Positions 9,765 to 18,653 of a stretch of 64,000 nt of DNA are shown here, piece by piece; the stretch's first letter is position 1, and every line of letters starts with the position of its first letter. The stretch comes from Paracoccus caeni (GTDB lineage Bacteria; Pseudomonadota; Alphaproteobacteria; Rhodobacterales; Rhodobacteraceae), in NCBI RefSeq assembly GCF_016629665.1, contig NZ_JAEPRQ010000002.1, positions 248,001 through 312,000 of the forward strand, read 5' to 3'. The translations under genes and the position numbers were made by a program. The notes under the pieces were generated by a model. That model made no database searches. It worked only from the letters and a program-made list of their open reading frames with translations, and was not told where the DNA came from.

Positions 9765-10102
9765 CAACTTTGTTAATCTGCCGCGCTGAGGCTGCCATGG
9801 CACGCCCATTTTGAGGGTCGTGTTTGCGACGGTGATTGGCGCGCGGACAATGGCGATCACGATCTGTTTGAACATGCGGGTCGCGACAGGCGGGTGACGC
9901 AACAGGCTGCGGGCGTTGCAGCCGGTATTTTTGCAACGAAGAAATCTGCAGGCTGGTTTTTCCAGCGAATGCTGGGGATTTGACTGCACAGCGGATACAC
10001 GGCGCGAGCACCGGACGTGCACAGGCTGTACACAGCTTGCGAACGGTGGGTGTTGCGAGATGGGAAATGAGATGGTGAGGCGAGCGTGTCGATGGGCTCG
10101 CG
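9765..10102. other. Intergenic region between convergent mrcA and amiC
   Basis: No gene is supported in these 338 bp. No intrinsic terminator for either gene is obvious. The right half holds copy A of the 11-bp iterated element described at 9981-10057. Confidence 0.5.
9981..10057 (-). repeat. 11-bp iterated element, copy A (five units plus conserved flank)
   Basis: Read on the minus strand: a 22-bp head (10036-10057), then five contiguous 11-bp units: CTGTGTACAGC, CTGTGCACGTC, CGGTGCTCGCG, CCGTGTATCCG, CTGTGCAGTCA. Copy B at 21616-21692 has the same design, and the 49 bp around head and first units match at about 41 positions. The 11-bp period places each unit on the same helix face and is not a multiple of three, so the element is unlikely to be coding. 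Function unknown. Confidence 0.7.
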
Positions 10103-11305
10103 TTACTTCCGCAGCATCGATGCGCGTTGGCCTTCGTCGCGTGCCCAGCCCAGAACCGCCTCGGACATGACCATGACCATCCGGTCGCGCCATTCCGGGT
10201 TCAGCAGGTTGGCGCGGTCGTTATAGTCCGAGATGAAGCCAAGCTCTAACAGCACCGAAGGAATATCCGGCGATTTCAGGACCGAGAAGGCCGCGCCCTG
10301 AACCGGGCGGCCATGCTGGCCGATACCCATCAGCGCCATCCGCTGACTGAGCCAGCGGGCGAAATTCTCGGATCGGGGCTGCGTGTCGGTGCGGGCGAAG
10401 TCCATCATTGCGGCGGCAAGCGCGTCATCCTGTCCGCCGAAATCGACGCCGCTGATCAGGTCGCTGCGTTCGTGGCGGTTCACCAGATGCTGCGCCGCCT
10501 GACCGTCCGAGCGCGGGTTCCAGACATAGACCGTCGCCCCCGCTGCCTGTCCCGTCGGCAGCGCATCGGCATGCAGCGAGATGAAAAGATCGCCCCGCGC
10601 CTCTCGCGCAAGGGTCATCCGTTCTTCCAGCGGCACGAACGTATCGGATTCGCGCGTCAGCACCACCTGCACGCCGCGATCCTGCAGCGCCTTGCGCAGC
10701 TCCAGTGCAAAGACCAGAACCAGATTGGCCTCGGTCTCGCCCTCGGCCAAGGCGCCGGGATCGAAGCCGCCATGGCCGGGATCCAGCACCACGACCAGCC
10801 CTTCACGCGGCGGAAGCGCCTCGACCTCGGCCGGGTCGGGCAGGCCGCGAAGGGCTGCCGTGGCACTGGGCGGGGCGGTGAAATCAGCCTCGGCGACCGG
10901 CTCCAGCGTGACGGTGATCTGCGGCAGCGGCGGGGTGGTTTTCTGGACGGCGCTGGCGATGCGGTAGGGGCCGGGCAGTTCCACCACCACCCGCGACCAG
11001 CCGTCGCGATAGCGTCCCCATCTGACATCCGTTGCCAGACCCGCGCCGAACAGCGCCTTCGCATCCGCGCCGTTCAGATCGACATCGCGGATATCCAGCA
11101 CCAGCCGCACCGGGTCCGAGACGATGTTCACCCGCCACGGCACAGCCTTGGTCAACGCCAGCCGCAGTTCCAACGGTGGATCGCCCCACCATGCGCGACC
11201 GCTTTCCACCAGCGCCGAAGCGCCAAGGTCAAGCCGCGCCCGATCCTGCGCCGCTGCGGGCGACAGCATCATCAGAACCGCAAGGAGCAGCGCCAGAAGT
11301 CTCAT
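10103..11305 (-). CDS. N-acetylmuramoyl-L-alanine amidase, AmiC type
   Basis: A 400-residue exported zinc amidase that cleaves the bond between MurNAc and the stem peptide. Residues 1-19 are a signal peptide ending AAA-Q. Residues about 25-135 form an AMIN-like targeting domain. The Amidase_3 catalytic domain follows: His178 in DPGHGG, Glu192, the SLHADA histidine, and a C-terminal LLELGFIS motif carrying the catalytic Glu. Its start overlaps the stop of the upstream aminotransferase (ATGA), so the two are co-translated. It converges with mrcA, a functional partner in cell-wall growth. Confidence 0.93.
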   Translation of the reverse strand: MRLLALLLAVLMMLSPAAAQDRARLDLGASALVESGRAWWGDPPLELRLALTKAVPWRVNIVSDPVRLVLDIRDVDLNGADAKALFGAGLATDVRWGRYRDGWSRVVVELPGPYRIASAVQKTTPPLPQITVTLEPVAEADFTAPPSATAALRGLPDPAEVEALPPREGLVVVLDPGHGGFDPGALAEGETEANLVLVFALELRKALQDRGVQVVLTRESDTFVPLEERMTLAREARGDLFISLHADALPTGQAAGATVYVWNPRSDGQAAQHLVNRHERSDLISGVDFGGQDDALAAAMMDFARTDTQPRSENFARWLSQRMALMGIGQHGRPVQGAAFSVLKSPDIPSVLLELGFISDYNDRANLLNPEWRDRMVMVMSEAVLGWARDEGQRASMLRK

Positions 11306-12441
11306 CGACGTGACATATACTCGGTCAGGCGCCGCAGACCCTCGGCGATATCCTCGGTCGAGCGGGCATAGCTGAAGCGCAAGGTCTGCGCGCCCCGTTC
11401 GGGGTCGAAATCAAGGCCCGGCGTCACAGCGACCCCGGCCTGTTCAAGGATCTCGGCGGCAAATTCCAGCGAATTGTCGGTCAGATGCGAGACATCGGCA
11501 TAGATATAGAATGCGCCTTCGGGCGGGGCGATCCGGTCGAAGCCAGCTTTCGGCAGGCCTTCCAGCATCAGGCGGCGGTTTTCGGCATAGACGGCAAGAT
11601 TTGCATCGGCCTCGTCCACAGACGACAACGCGCCAAGCGCCGCGACCTGACTGGCATGGGGCGGGCAGATGAAGAAGTTCTGGGCCAGCCGCTCGACCGT
11701 GCGGACCTGTTCGTCGGGGACGACCATCCAGCCGACCCGCCAGCCGGTCATCGAGAAATACTTGCTGAAGGAGTTGATGACGAAAACATCGTCGGTCACC
11801 TCAAGCGCCGAATGGCAGCGGTCGGCATAGGAGAGGCCGTGATAAATCTCGTCCGAGATCAGCGCCATGCCCTTGGCATCGGCGGCGGTTTTCAGCGCGG
11901 CCATTTCATCCGGGCGCAGCACCGTGCCGGACGGATTGCCGGGCGAGGCAAGGATCAGGCCGCGGCAGCCATCGGGCAGATCCTCGGGACGGGGCTGATA
12001 GCGGTCCTCGGGGCGGGTCAGGATGCCCACGGGTTCCAGCGACATGGCGCGCAGGATCTGCCGGTAGCTGGGATAGCCCGGATAGCCCATCGCCACCCGG
12101 TCGCCCGCATCGAAAAGCGCCGAGAAGCTGAGGATGAACGCGCCGCTGCTGCCAGTCGTCACCACCACCCGCGCGGGGTCCAGATCGACGCCATACCAGC
12201 GATGGTAAAGCGCCGCGATCCCTTCACGCAGAGCCGGGATGCCAAGGGCGACGGTATAGCCCAGCGGCTGCGACAACGCGGCGGACAGCGCCTTCAGCGC
12301 ACCTTCGGGCGCAGGCGTTCCGGGCTGACCCACCTCCATATGGATAATGTGCCGTCCGGCCTTTTCGGCACGCGCGGCGGCCTCCATCACGTCCATGACG
12401 ATGAACGGATCGACTTGGGAACGTTTTGATGTGGCAGGCAT
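11302..12441 (-). CDS. Pyridoxal-phosphate aminotransferase, class I/II
   Basis: A 379-residue fold-type I aminotransferase. The PLP-binding Lys is in NSFSKYFSMTGWRVGW, the substrate Asn in SPGNPSGT, the PLP-phosphate contacts in TTGSSGAF, and the carboxylate-binding Arg in LRFSYARS near the C-terminus. It begins MPATSKRSQVDPFIVMDVM. Substrate specificity (aspartate, aromatic or other) is not readable. The overlap with amiC suggests a shared message, though no metabolic link is evident. Confidence 0.92.
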   Translation of the reverse strand: MPATSKRSQVDPFIVMDVMEAAARAEKAGRHIIHMEVGQPGTPAPEGALKALSAALSQPLGYTVALGIPALREGIAALYHRWYGVDLDPARVVVTTGSSGAFILSFSALFDAGDRVAMGYPGYPSYRQILRAMSLEPVGILTRPEDRYQPRPEDLPDGCRGLILASPGNPSGTVLRPDEMAALKTAADAKGMALISDEIYHGLSYADRCHSALEVTDDVFVINSFSKYFSMTGWRVGWMVVPDEQVRTVERLAQNFFICPPHASQVAALGALSSVDEADANLAVYAENRRLMLEGLPKAGFDRIAPPEGAFYIYADVSHLTDNSLEFAAEILEQAGVAVTPGLDFDPERGAQTLRFSYARSTEDIAEGLRRLTEYMSRR

Positions 12442-12785
12442 TATTTTCTCTCAGGACCGTCATTGGCTGGCCCGCAGCAGTTATTCACCGCAGACGCGGT
12501 GCAATCAGGGGCCGAAAGACCTTATGTCGCCACTCTGCCAGTTCGGCAAGGCAAGTGAGGCAGCGGGAGAGATATATCGCTGTTGCCGGGTGGCCAAGTG
12601 GTCCGGTTGGAGCGTCGCGGTAAGCTGGTCTTCAACATGAGGCTTGCCATGAGGTTACGGAAAGCAAGGCTCTAAACGTGCATTCTGCGCATCGCTCGGC
12701 CAACAGAGATCAGACATGTCACCGCGCCATCTCTGCGGCGCGAATCAGGACCCAAAGCAGAAATCGATGGGTCCCGACCCTGGGA
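12442..12785. other. Intergenic region without a supported gene
   Basis: About 345 bp. A stretch near 12592-12625 looks like a tRNA 5' half (TGGCCAAGTGG), but no anticodon stem or T-arm follows. The upstream sequence of the aminotransferase gene lies at the left end. Nothing else was recognised. Confidence 0.4.
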
Positions 12786-13193
12786 TCACTCGTGACTTGC
12801 GATGGCGTCGATCCGCTTTGCCAGTTCAATATCTTTGTTCGTGACGCCGCCAAGCGTGTATGAGTTCAACGAAATCTCGACGGTCTTGTAGATGTTCGAC
12901 CAATCAGGATGGTGGTCAAGCCTTTCTGCGACCAAGGCGACGCTAGACATGAACCCGAAGGCCTGAACGAAATTCTCGAATTCGAAGGTCTTGGTGATGG
13001 CGGTCTTGTCCTCGGACAATGTCCAGCCATCAAGTGCGGCGAACCCGCTTTCAAGCTCTTCGGGGGTAAGCAGCACCCGCTCGGAGCTGGCATCAAGCTC
13101 TGCGCCGCTTGTATCATCGGAAAGAACTGGCGTAGCGAGCGCAAACATCGTGCAGGCCGCGAGACCTAATAACCTTGCCTGATGGAGTATCAT
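12786..13193 (-). CDS. Exported pterin-4a-carbinolamine dehydratase-like protein
   Basis: A 135-residue protein whose last 95 residues match the PCD/DCoH family (GWTLS, FEFENFVQAFGFM, DHHPDWSNIY, NKDIELAKRID). Normal family members are about 100 residues and cytoplasmic. This one has an added signal peptide (LLGLAACTMFALATPVLS, cleavage near residue 25). Of the three active-site His residues, the first two are present (His94, His95), but the position of the third, 18 residues after the first, is Tyr112. It may therefore be a poor dehydratase or have a different periplasmic role. It is monocistronic. Confidence 0.82.
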   Translation of the reverse strand: MILHQARLLGLAACTMFALATPVLSDDTSGAELDASSERVLLTPEELESGFAALDGWTLSEDKTAITKTFEFENFVQAFGFMSSVALVAERLDHHPDWSNIYKTVEISLNSYTLGGVTNKDIELAKRIDAIASHE

Positions 13194-13574
13194 GTCTGTC
13201 CCTTTTACTGTGAATGACTGCTCCGAATATCGCGGAGCAGGCTCACCTTAGGTCATTCGGAAATTCGATCAAGCGGCTGAACTGGCCGGAAATTAAAACA
13301 GCAATTAACCAGTCGCTCGGTTCTTCACGCTTTGTCCGCCATCAGTCGTGAAAATGACAGGTGGCCACGCCCAGCAGAAACGATGCGCCCGGTCCTCATC
13401 CGCTCACGCCCCGGATGATGCGCCGAAAGTCGTATATGCGGCTTAGCCACCCTCTGTTAATCTGGCCCACCTTGTTTTCGGCTCACGCCTGAACGGACGG
13501 GTCGCAAACAGCCGGATTTGCAGGAAATCCCGTGGGCGTGACGTGACGGTCGTCAAGATGCAGGAGGGTGCTGC
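13194..13574. other. Intergenic region between divergent genes
   Basis: A 381-bp region separating the exported PCD-like gene from the AraC regulator; both promoters should lie here. No open frame or strong palindrome was found. The right end carries a CAGGAGG Shine-Dalgarno for the AraC gene. Confidence 0.45.
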
Positions 13575-14459
13575 ATGGGGGAACTGATAACATTCGAGGA
13601 ACTGCCCGTCTGGGTGCCGGGCAAGGTGCTTTTGTCGAGCGAGGGGCAGAACTGGAAAAATATCGCACTGCGATCATATGGTTATAAGGGACAGGATGTG
13701 ATCGTGCCCGCGATGCGGGATTTCATGCTTGTCAGCTACAAGACCGGAATGACCGCGATGCAGCGCCGCTTTGACGGGCGCTGGAAGCGCGAGACCCTTG
13801 TGCCGGGGGCAACCTCGTTGCTGACGCGGGCGCAGAGAGCCTATTGGAACTGGCACGACCCCATCGATGTGACCCATATCTATCTGTCGGGCACCCTTGT
13901 CGCCGAGGTTGCCAGCGAAGTCATGGACTGCGCCATCAGCGAGGTGACGCTGGAAGATGTCCTGCGGACCGACGATCCGGTGATGGCCCATGCCGCAGAG
14001 ACGATTGCAGAAGAGGCGCGGACCGGAGGCCTTGGCGGCGCGCTTTATGTGGACAGCGTCGCCCGGGGACTGATCGTTCACCTGCTGCGCCGCTATGCCT
14101 CGGTCCGGTTGCGGGAAATCGGCAAAAGCGGTGCCCTGTCGCCTCAGCAGGAACGGCAGATCGTCGAGTTCATCGAGGCAAGCCTTGGCCTGACTCTTGA
14201 TCTGGGGATGATGGCGGAAGCGCTGTATATGACCCCCTGCCTTTTCGCGCGACAGTTCCGTCGCAGCTTTGGCACGCCCCCCTATGCGTTCGTCAAAACG
14301 CGACGGCTGGAACGCGCGCGGCATTTGTTGGCGACAAGCATGTTGCCGATCAAGGCGATTGCGGCCGATTGCGGCTTTTCCGATCAGGCGCATCTGACGC
14401 GGATGTTCTCTGCCACTTATGGCGAGACGCCGGCGGCCTTCCGTCGTCGGGCGCAGTGA
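13575..14459 (+). CDS. AraC family transcriptional regulator
   Basis: A 294-residue regulator with a 190-residue N-terminal sensory part and a C-terminal double helix-turn-helix (about 195-292: LDLGMMAEALYMTPCLFARQF, then the second helix around AADCGFSDQAHLTRMF). An AGGAGG Shine-Dalgarno precedes the ATG. It is directly upstream of, and co-directional with, a Baeyer-Villiger-type monooxygenase and a serine hydrolase, so it is the likely activator of that cassette. The effector is unknown. Confidence 0.9.
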   Translation: MGELITFEELPVWVPGKVLLSSEGQNWKNIALRSYGYKGQDVIVPAMRDFMLVSYKTGMTAMQRRFDGRWKRETLVPGATSLLTRAQRAYWNWHDPIDVTHIYLSGTLVAEVASEVMDCAISEVTLEDVLRTDDPVMAHAAETIAEEARTGGLGGALYVDSVARGLIVHLLRRYASVRLREIGKSGALSPQQERQIVEFIEASLGLTLDLGMMAEALYMTPCLFARQFRRSFGTPPYAFVKTRRLERARHLLATSMLPIKAIAADCGFSDQAHLTRMFSATYGETPAAFRRRAQ

Positions 14460-14530
14460 TGCCCCCTGCCCCGAATGTTCAAAAAGCGCCACCGGATCGT
14501 TCAAGACCCGACCTACCTCCAAGCCAAATA

Positions 14531-14568
14531 CTGCTGCCATGTCCCGTTCGTGACGGTCGGGGCAGCAG
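14531..14568 (+). promoter_or_regulatory. Inverted repeat upstream of the monooxygenase gene
   Basis: CTGCTGCC (14531-14538) and GGCAGCAG (14561-14568) form a perfect 8-bp inverted repeat with a 22-bp gap, 45 bp before the monooxygenase start. It may be a hairpin between the two genes or an operator half-site pair for the AraC protein. No T-run follows. Confidence 0.35.
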
Positions 14569-14613
14569 GGTTCGCAGCCATGAGGAGGGCTGCATGATCG
14601 GAGGAGAAACAAC

Positions 14614-16287
14614 ATGCTGGATGCGACAAGCACCCCGAAACAGCCGGAGCGTAACCCCGTCCCGGCCCAGATCGACGCGCTGGTGATCGGCGCTGGCGTC
14701 GCCGGACTGTATCAGCTTCATCAGCTGCGCGGGATGGGCCTCAAGGTCCACGGCGTCGATACCGCCACGGATGTCGGCGGGACCTGGTACTGGAACCGCT
14801 ATCCGGGCGCCAAGTTCGACAGTGAAGCCTATATCTACCAATATCTGTTCGACGAAGATCTCTATAAGGACTGGACCTGGAGCGAGCGTTTCCCGGGCCA
14901 GCGAGAGATCGAGCGGTGGATGCATTACGTAGCCGACCGGCTGGATCTGCGGCGCGATATCTCGTTCTCGACCACCATCACCCGCGCGACCTATGACGAA
15001 GACATCGGGCGCTGGACCGTCGAAACCGACAAGGGCGAGACCATCGATGCGCGCTATTTGATTGGTTGCACGGGAATGCTGTCTGCCCCGCTGGAAGACC
15101 GTTTCCCCGGTCAGGCCAGTTTCAAGGGCAAGATCGTCCACACCGCGCGCTATCCAAAGGAGGGGCTTGAGCTTGAGGGCAAGCGCGTCGCGGTGATCGG
15201 CACCGGCGCCACCGGCATTCAGGTGATCCAGACCATCGCCCCCGAGGTCGAGAAACTGACCGTCTTCGTCCGCACGCCGCAATATGTGCTGCCAATGAAG
15301 AACCCGAAATACGGCCCGGCTGAGGCGGCCTGGTACAAGGACAGGTTCCAGGAGCTGAAATCCAATATCCCGCGAACCTTCACCGGCTTTGAATATGACT
15401 TCAAAAACAAATGGGCCGATCTCAGCCCGGAACAGCGGCGGGCGGTGTTGGAGGACATCCATGCCGACGGTTCGCTGAAACTGTGGCTTGCCTCTTTCGC
15501 CGAAATCTTCTTCGACGAGACGGTGTCGGAAGAGGTGTCGGAATTCGTGCGCGAGAAGATGCGCGCCCGGCTGAAAGATGAGCGCCTGATCGACGTGCTG
15601 GTGCCAAAGCCGGGCGATTACGGGTTCGGCACGCATCGCGTCCCACTTGAGACCCAATATCTGGAAACCTATCTGCGCGACAATGTCGAGGCGGTCAGCG
15701 TTCGCGATAACCCAATTGCCGAGATCGTGCCGGAAGGCGTCAAACTGCAGGACGGAACGGTCCACGAAGTCGATACGATCATCATGGCTGTCGGTTTCGA
15801 TGCAGGCTCTGGCGCGCTGGCGCGGATCGACATTGCCGGGCGCGACGGCGTGAAGCTGGCCGAGGAATGGGGCAAGGACATCAGAACCACCCTTGGACTA
15901 ATGAAGCACGGCTTCCCCAATCTCTTCATGACGGGCGCACCACTGGCTCCCTCGGCCGCGCTTTGCAACATGACCACCTGCCTGCAGCAGCAGACCGAAT
16001 GGATCACGAATTGCATCCGCGACCTGCATCAAAGCGGCAGTGATGTGATCGAGCCGACGCAGGAGGGCGAAGACGCATGGGTCCGGCACCATGACGAAAC
16101 CGCCGATGCCACGCTGATCGCCAAGACGAATTCCTGGTACACCGGCTCGAACGTGCCCGGAAAGCCGCGCCGCGTGCTGTCCTATACCGGCGGCGTCGGC
16201 ACCTATCGCCAGAAATGCGACGAGATGGCTGCAAGCGGCTATCCGGCCTTCGCGATGAGCAATGCCAGCGCACAGCAGCAGGCCTGA
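14614..16287 (+). CDS. Flavin-containing (Baeyer-Villiger-type) monooxygenase
   Basis: A 557-residue type I BVMO-like enzyme. The FAD motif GAGVAG is at 26-31 and the NADPH motif GTGATG near 196-201. The BVMO fingerprint F-x-G-x(3)-H-x(4)-P is seen as FKGKIVHTARYP at about 170-181. The GTWYWNRYPG segment typical of cyclohexanone monooxygenase relatives is also present. Such enzymes insert oxygen next to a ketone to give an ester or lactone. GGAGGAGAAA precedes the ATG. The next gene is a serine hydrolase that could open the product. The substrate is not predictable. Confidence 0.93.
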   Translation: MLDATSTPKQPERNPVPAQIDALVIGAGVAGLYQLHQLRGMGLKVHGVDTATDVGGTWYWNRYPGAKFDSEAYIYQYLFDEDLYKDWTWSERFPGQREIERWMHYVADRLDLRRDISFSTTITRATYDEDIGRWTVETDKGETIDARYLIGCTGMLSAPLEDRFPGQASFKGKIVHTARYPKEGLELEGKRVAVIGTGATGIQVIQTIAPEVEKLTVFVRTPQYVLPMKNPKYGPAEAAWYKDRFQELKSNIPRTFTGFEYDFKNKWADLSPEQRRAVLEDIHADGSLKLWLASFAEIFFDETVSEEVSEFVREKMRARLKDERLIDVLVPKPGDYGFGTHRVPLETQYLETYLRDNVEAVSVRDNPIAEIVPEGVKLQDGTVHEVDTIIMAVGFDAGSGALARIDIAGRDGVKLAEEWGKDIRTTLGLMKHGFPNLFMTGAPLAPSAALCNMTTCLQQQTEWITNCIRDLHQSGSDVIEPTQEGEDAWVRHHDETADATLIAKTNSWYTGSNVPGKPRRVLSYTGGVGTYRQKCDEMAASGYPAFAMSNASAQQQA

Positions 16288-16291
16288 CACG

Positions 16292-16328
16292 TGACGGCAC
16301 CCCGGAGGAGGAGACCGGGGTGCCGTCA
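16292..16328 (+). promoter_or_regulatory. Perfect 14-bp stem-loop between monooxygenase and hydrolase genes
   Basis: TGACGGCACCCCGG pairs with CCGGGGTGCCGTCA around the 9-nt loop AGGAGGAGA, starting 5 bp after the monooxygenase stop. There is no U-run, so it is more likely an mRNA-stabilising or processing hairpin than a terminator. The loop mimics a Shine-Dalgarno, but the true one (GGAGG) is 20 nt further on. Confidence 0.6.
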
Positions 16329-16353
16329 ACAACTCATGTATATGGAGGAAACC

Positions 16354-17541
16354 ATGAGCCAGAAATTCAACGCCGACGCCATTCTGGAGGGCGTCGTAGC
16401 CTCGGACCCGCGCGTGCCGGGCGTCGTTGCAATGGTCACTGATCGTGAACGCAATATCTACGAAGGTGCTGCCGGCGTTCGTCGTCTGGACGGCGATGCC
16501 GCGATGACCACCAATGATGCCTTCGCGATCTTCTCGACCACCAAGGCGATTACCGGAACGGCAGTGCTGCAACTGGTCGAAGAGAACAAACTTGATCTTG
16601 ACGCGCCCGCCAGCACCTATGCCCCCGACATCGGCAAGCTGAAAGTGATCGAAGGCTTTGACGAGGCGGGCGAACCGATCCTGCGCGATCCGAAACGCCC
16701 GATCACGACCAAGCACCTGCTGCTGCATACCGCCGGGTTCGGCTATGATTTCTTCAGCGAAACCTATAACCGGCTTGCGCAGGAAAAGGGCCAGCCCAGC
16801 GTCATCACCGCCTCGAAAGCGTCGCTGATGACGCCGTTGCAGTTCGATCCCGGCGACAGGTGGGAATACGGCACAAATATCGACTGGTGCGGTCAGGTCG
16901 TCGAAGGCATCACCGGCAAACGTCTGGGCGAAGTTTTCCAGGCGCGCATCTTCGAACCGCTTGGCATCGAGGACATGACATTCGAGCTGAACGACGATCT
17001 GCGCAGTCGATTGGCCGGGATGCATGCCCGCAATCCCGACGGCTCGCTGACGCCGATGGAGTTCGAACTGCCCGACGATCCCGAAATCCATATGGGCGGC
17101 CACGGACTTTACGGCACGGTCGGCGATTACATGAAGTTTATCCGCATGTGGCTGAACGACGGTGCCGGGATCAACGGGCGGGTGCTGAAGCCCGAAACCG
17201 TCGCCATGGCCGAAAAGAACCACCTTGGCACCAAGAAAGTCGGCATGTTGCCGGGCGTGATCCCGTCGCTGTCGAACGATGCCGAATTCTTCCCCGGCCT
17301 GTCGAAATCGTGGTCCTACAGCTTCATGGTCAATGACGAGGCCGCGCCGACAGGCCGTCCGGCAGGCGCACTTGGCTGGGCGGGCTTGGCGAACCTGTTC
17401 TACTGGATCGACCGCCAGAACGGCTATGGCGGCTTCTGGGCAACCCAGATCCTGCCCTTCGCCGACGCGGTGTCCTTCACCGGATATATGGAGCTTGAGA
17501 CCGCGTTCTATGCCTCGCTCAAAGCCGCGAAGGCCGCATGA
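16354..17541 (+). CDS. Serine hydrolase, beta-lactamase/esterase family
   Basis: A 395-residue class C beta-lactamase-like hydrolase (EstB-type). The nucleophile Ser61 and Lys64 are in FSTTK; the Tyr near residue 172 lies in EYGTNIDW. There is no signal peptide, so it is cytoplasmic and an esterase or lactonase rather than an antibiotic lactamase. The start at 16354 is set by TGGAGG 8 nt upstream; the frame is open further 5' through the hairpin. Its position just after a BVMO suggests it hydrolyses the ester formed by that enzyme. Confidence 0.9.
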   Translation: MSQKFNADAILEGVVASDPRVPGVVAMVTDRERNIYEGAAGVRRLDGDAAMTTNDAFAIFSTTKAITGTAVLQLVEENKLDLDAPASTYAPDIGKLKVIEGFDEAGEPILRDPKRPITTKHLLLHTAGFGYDFFSETYNRLAQEKGQPSVITASKASLMTPLQFDPGDRWEYGTNIDWCGQVVEGITGKRLGEVFQARIFEPLGIEDMTFELNDDLRSRLAGMHARNPDGSLTPMEFELPDDPEIHMGGHGLYGTVGDYMKFIRMWLNDGAGINGRVLKPETVAMAEKNHLGTKKVGMLPGVIPSLSNDAEFFPGLSKSWSYSFMVNDEAAPTGRPAGALGWAGLANLFYWIDRQNGYGGFWATQILPFADAVSFTGYMELETAFYASLKAAKAA

Positions 17542-17546
17542 CGCCT

Positions 17547-17578
17547 CGCCCGACCACCGAAACGCCGCTGGTCGGGCG
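17547..17578 (+). terminator. Stem-loop after the hydrolase gene
   Basis: CGCCCGACCA pairs perfectly with TGGTCGGGCG (12-nt loop), 6 bp after the stop. It has no T-run, so it could be a 3'-protecting hairpin rather than a full terminator. Confidence 0.5.
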
Positions 17579-17694
17579 AACTTCCCGGACGTGCAGCATC
17601 CGTTGCGCATAGTCACGGATCCGTGTGTCATGGTTCCTTGCCATCCTGCCCCGGTCGGGCCAAGTTGCATCCAACCCGCGAGACGAGGAAACCG

Positions 17695-18447
17695 ATGACA
17701 CGCCTGACCGCCGCCCTTCTGCTGGGCTCGACCTTCATGGCCAGCCCCGCTTTGTCCTTCGACATTTCAGCGATGAGCGAAGATGAAAAAGCCGCCTTTG
17801 GCGAGGCGGTGCGCGATTATCTGATGGATAATCCCGAAGTGCTGGTCGAATCGATCAACGTACTGGAACAGCGCCGCGTGGCGCAAGAGGCGCAGAACGA
17901 CCAGCAATTGGTCGCCGCCAATCAGGATGCGATCTTCGAGGACGGCCATAGCTGGGTCGGCGGCAATCCCGATGGCGATGTGACCGTGGTCGAGTTTCTG
18001 GACTATCGCTGCGGCTACTGCCGCCGCTTCAACGATCAGGTTCACGCACTGATCAAGGATGATCCGAATGTGCGGCTGATCCTGAAGGAATATCCGATCC
18101 TTGGTCAGGACAGCGAAGCCTCGTCCCGGTTCGCCATTGCGGTCAAGCAGATCGCGGGCGATGAGGCCTATATGAAGGCGCATGACGAGCTTATCACGCT
18201 GCGCTCTGAAGCGTCGCTGGAGGCGCTGCAGGGTGTGGCCGAGAAGATCGGCGTCGATCCGACCGAGGTCGTCAACCGCATGAACACCGAGGATGTGACG
18301 GCGGTGCTGCGCGCCAACCGGCAATTGGGCGAGACCATGGCCATCTCGGGGACGCCGACTTTCATCATCGGCGGCGAGATGATCCGCGGCGTTCCGCCCG
18401 GCGGGCTGGAAGAGCTGGTGCAGGCAGCACGCGACGAAGCGAGCTGA
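17695..18447 (+). CDS. DsbA-family thiol-disulfide oxidoreductase, exported
   Basis: A 250-residue periplasmic protein. It has a signal peptide (residues 1-20, ending ALS-F), an N-terminal helical extension (to about 75), and a thioredoxin-like domain with the redox motif Cys106-Gly-Tyr-Cys109 and the cis-Pro loop GTPT at 219-222. This layout matches the BdbD/ScsC-like group, which forms or shuffles disulfides in exported proteins. The start is set by GACGAGGA upstream; the frame extends to 17623 without support. It is probably separate from the monooxygenase unit. Confidence 0.9.
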   Translation: MTRLTAALLLGSTFMASPALSFDISAMSEDEKAAFGEAVRDYLMDNPEVLVESINVLEQRRVAQEAQNDQQLVAANQDAIFEDGHSWVGGNPDGDVTVVEFLDYRCGYCRRFNDQVHALIKDDPNVRLILKEYPILGQDSEASSRFAIAVKQIAGDEAYMKAHDELITLRSEASLEALQGVAEKIGVDPTEVVNRMNTEDVTAVLRANRQLGETMAISGTPTFIIGGEMIRGVPPGGLEELVQAARDEAS

Positions 18448-18460
18448 GTTTCAGAGCTGA

Positions 18461-18590
18461 GGGCATTGCCCGACCGCGGGTGGGCAATGCGACAGTTGTT
18501 CTTCGCACTTTATGATGCCACCCCGTCGTCCTTCACTGTGGAGAGCGACATCACCGAATTGCCCGCCCTGGGGGCGGTCGGGCAATGCCC
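18461..18590. repeat. Inverted pair of REP-like palindromic elements
   Basis: The 17-bp sequence GGGCATTGCCCGACCGC (18461-18477) recurs as an exact reverse complement at 18574-18590. Each arm also folds on its own: GCATTGCCC/GGGCAATGC on the left and ATTGCCCG/CGGGCAAT on the right. Two hairpin units in opposite orientation in an intergenic gap is the design of REP/BIME elements. No RAYT transposase is in the window. Confidence 0.65.
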
Positions 18591-18653
18591 GGCGTCGCAC
18601 AAGTGCGACTTGATTCCGGGCGGGTGCTTTATCTTCGGCGGGGATAAGTAACC

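Noticed and set aside
12592..12640. tRNA-like fragment with TGGCCAAGTGG
   Set aside because: No anticodon stem, T-loop TTCGA or matching acceptor strand follows; it is a chance D-arm resemblance.
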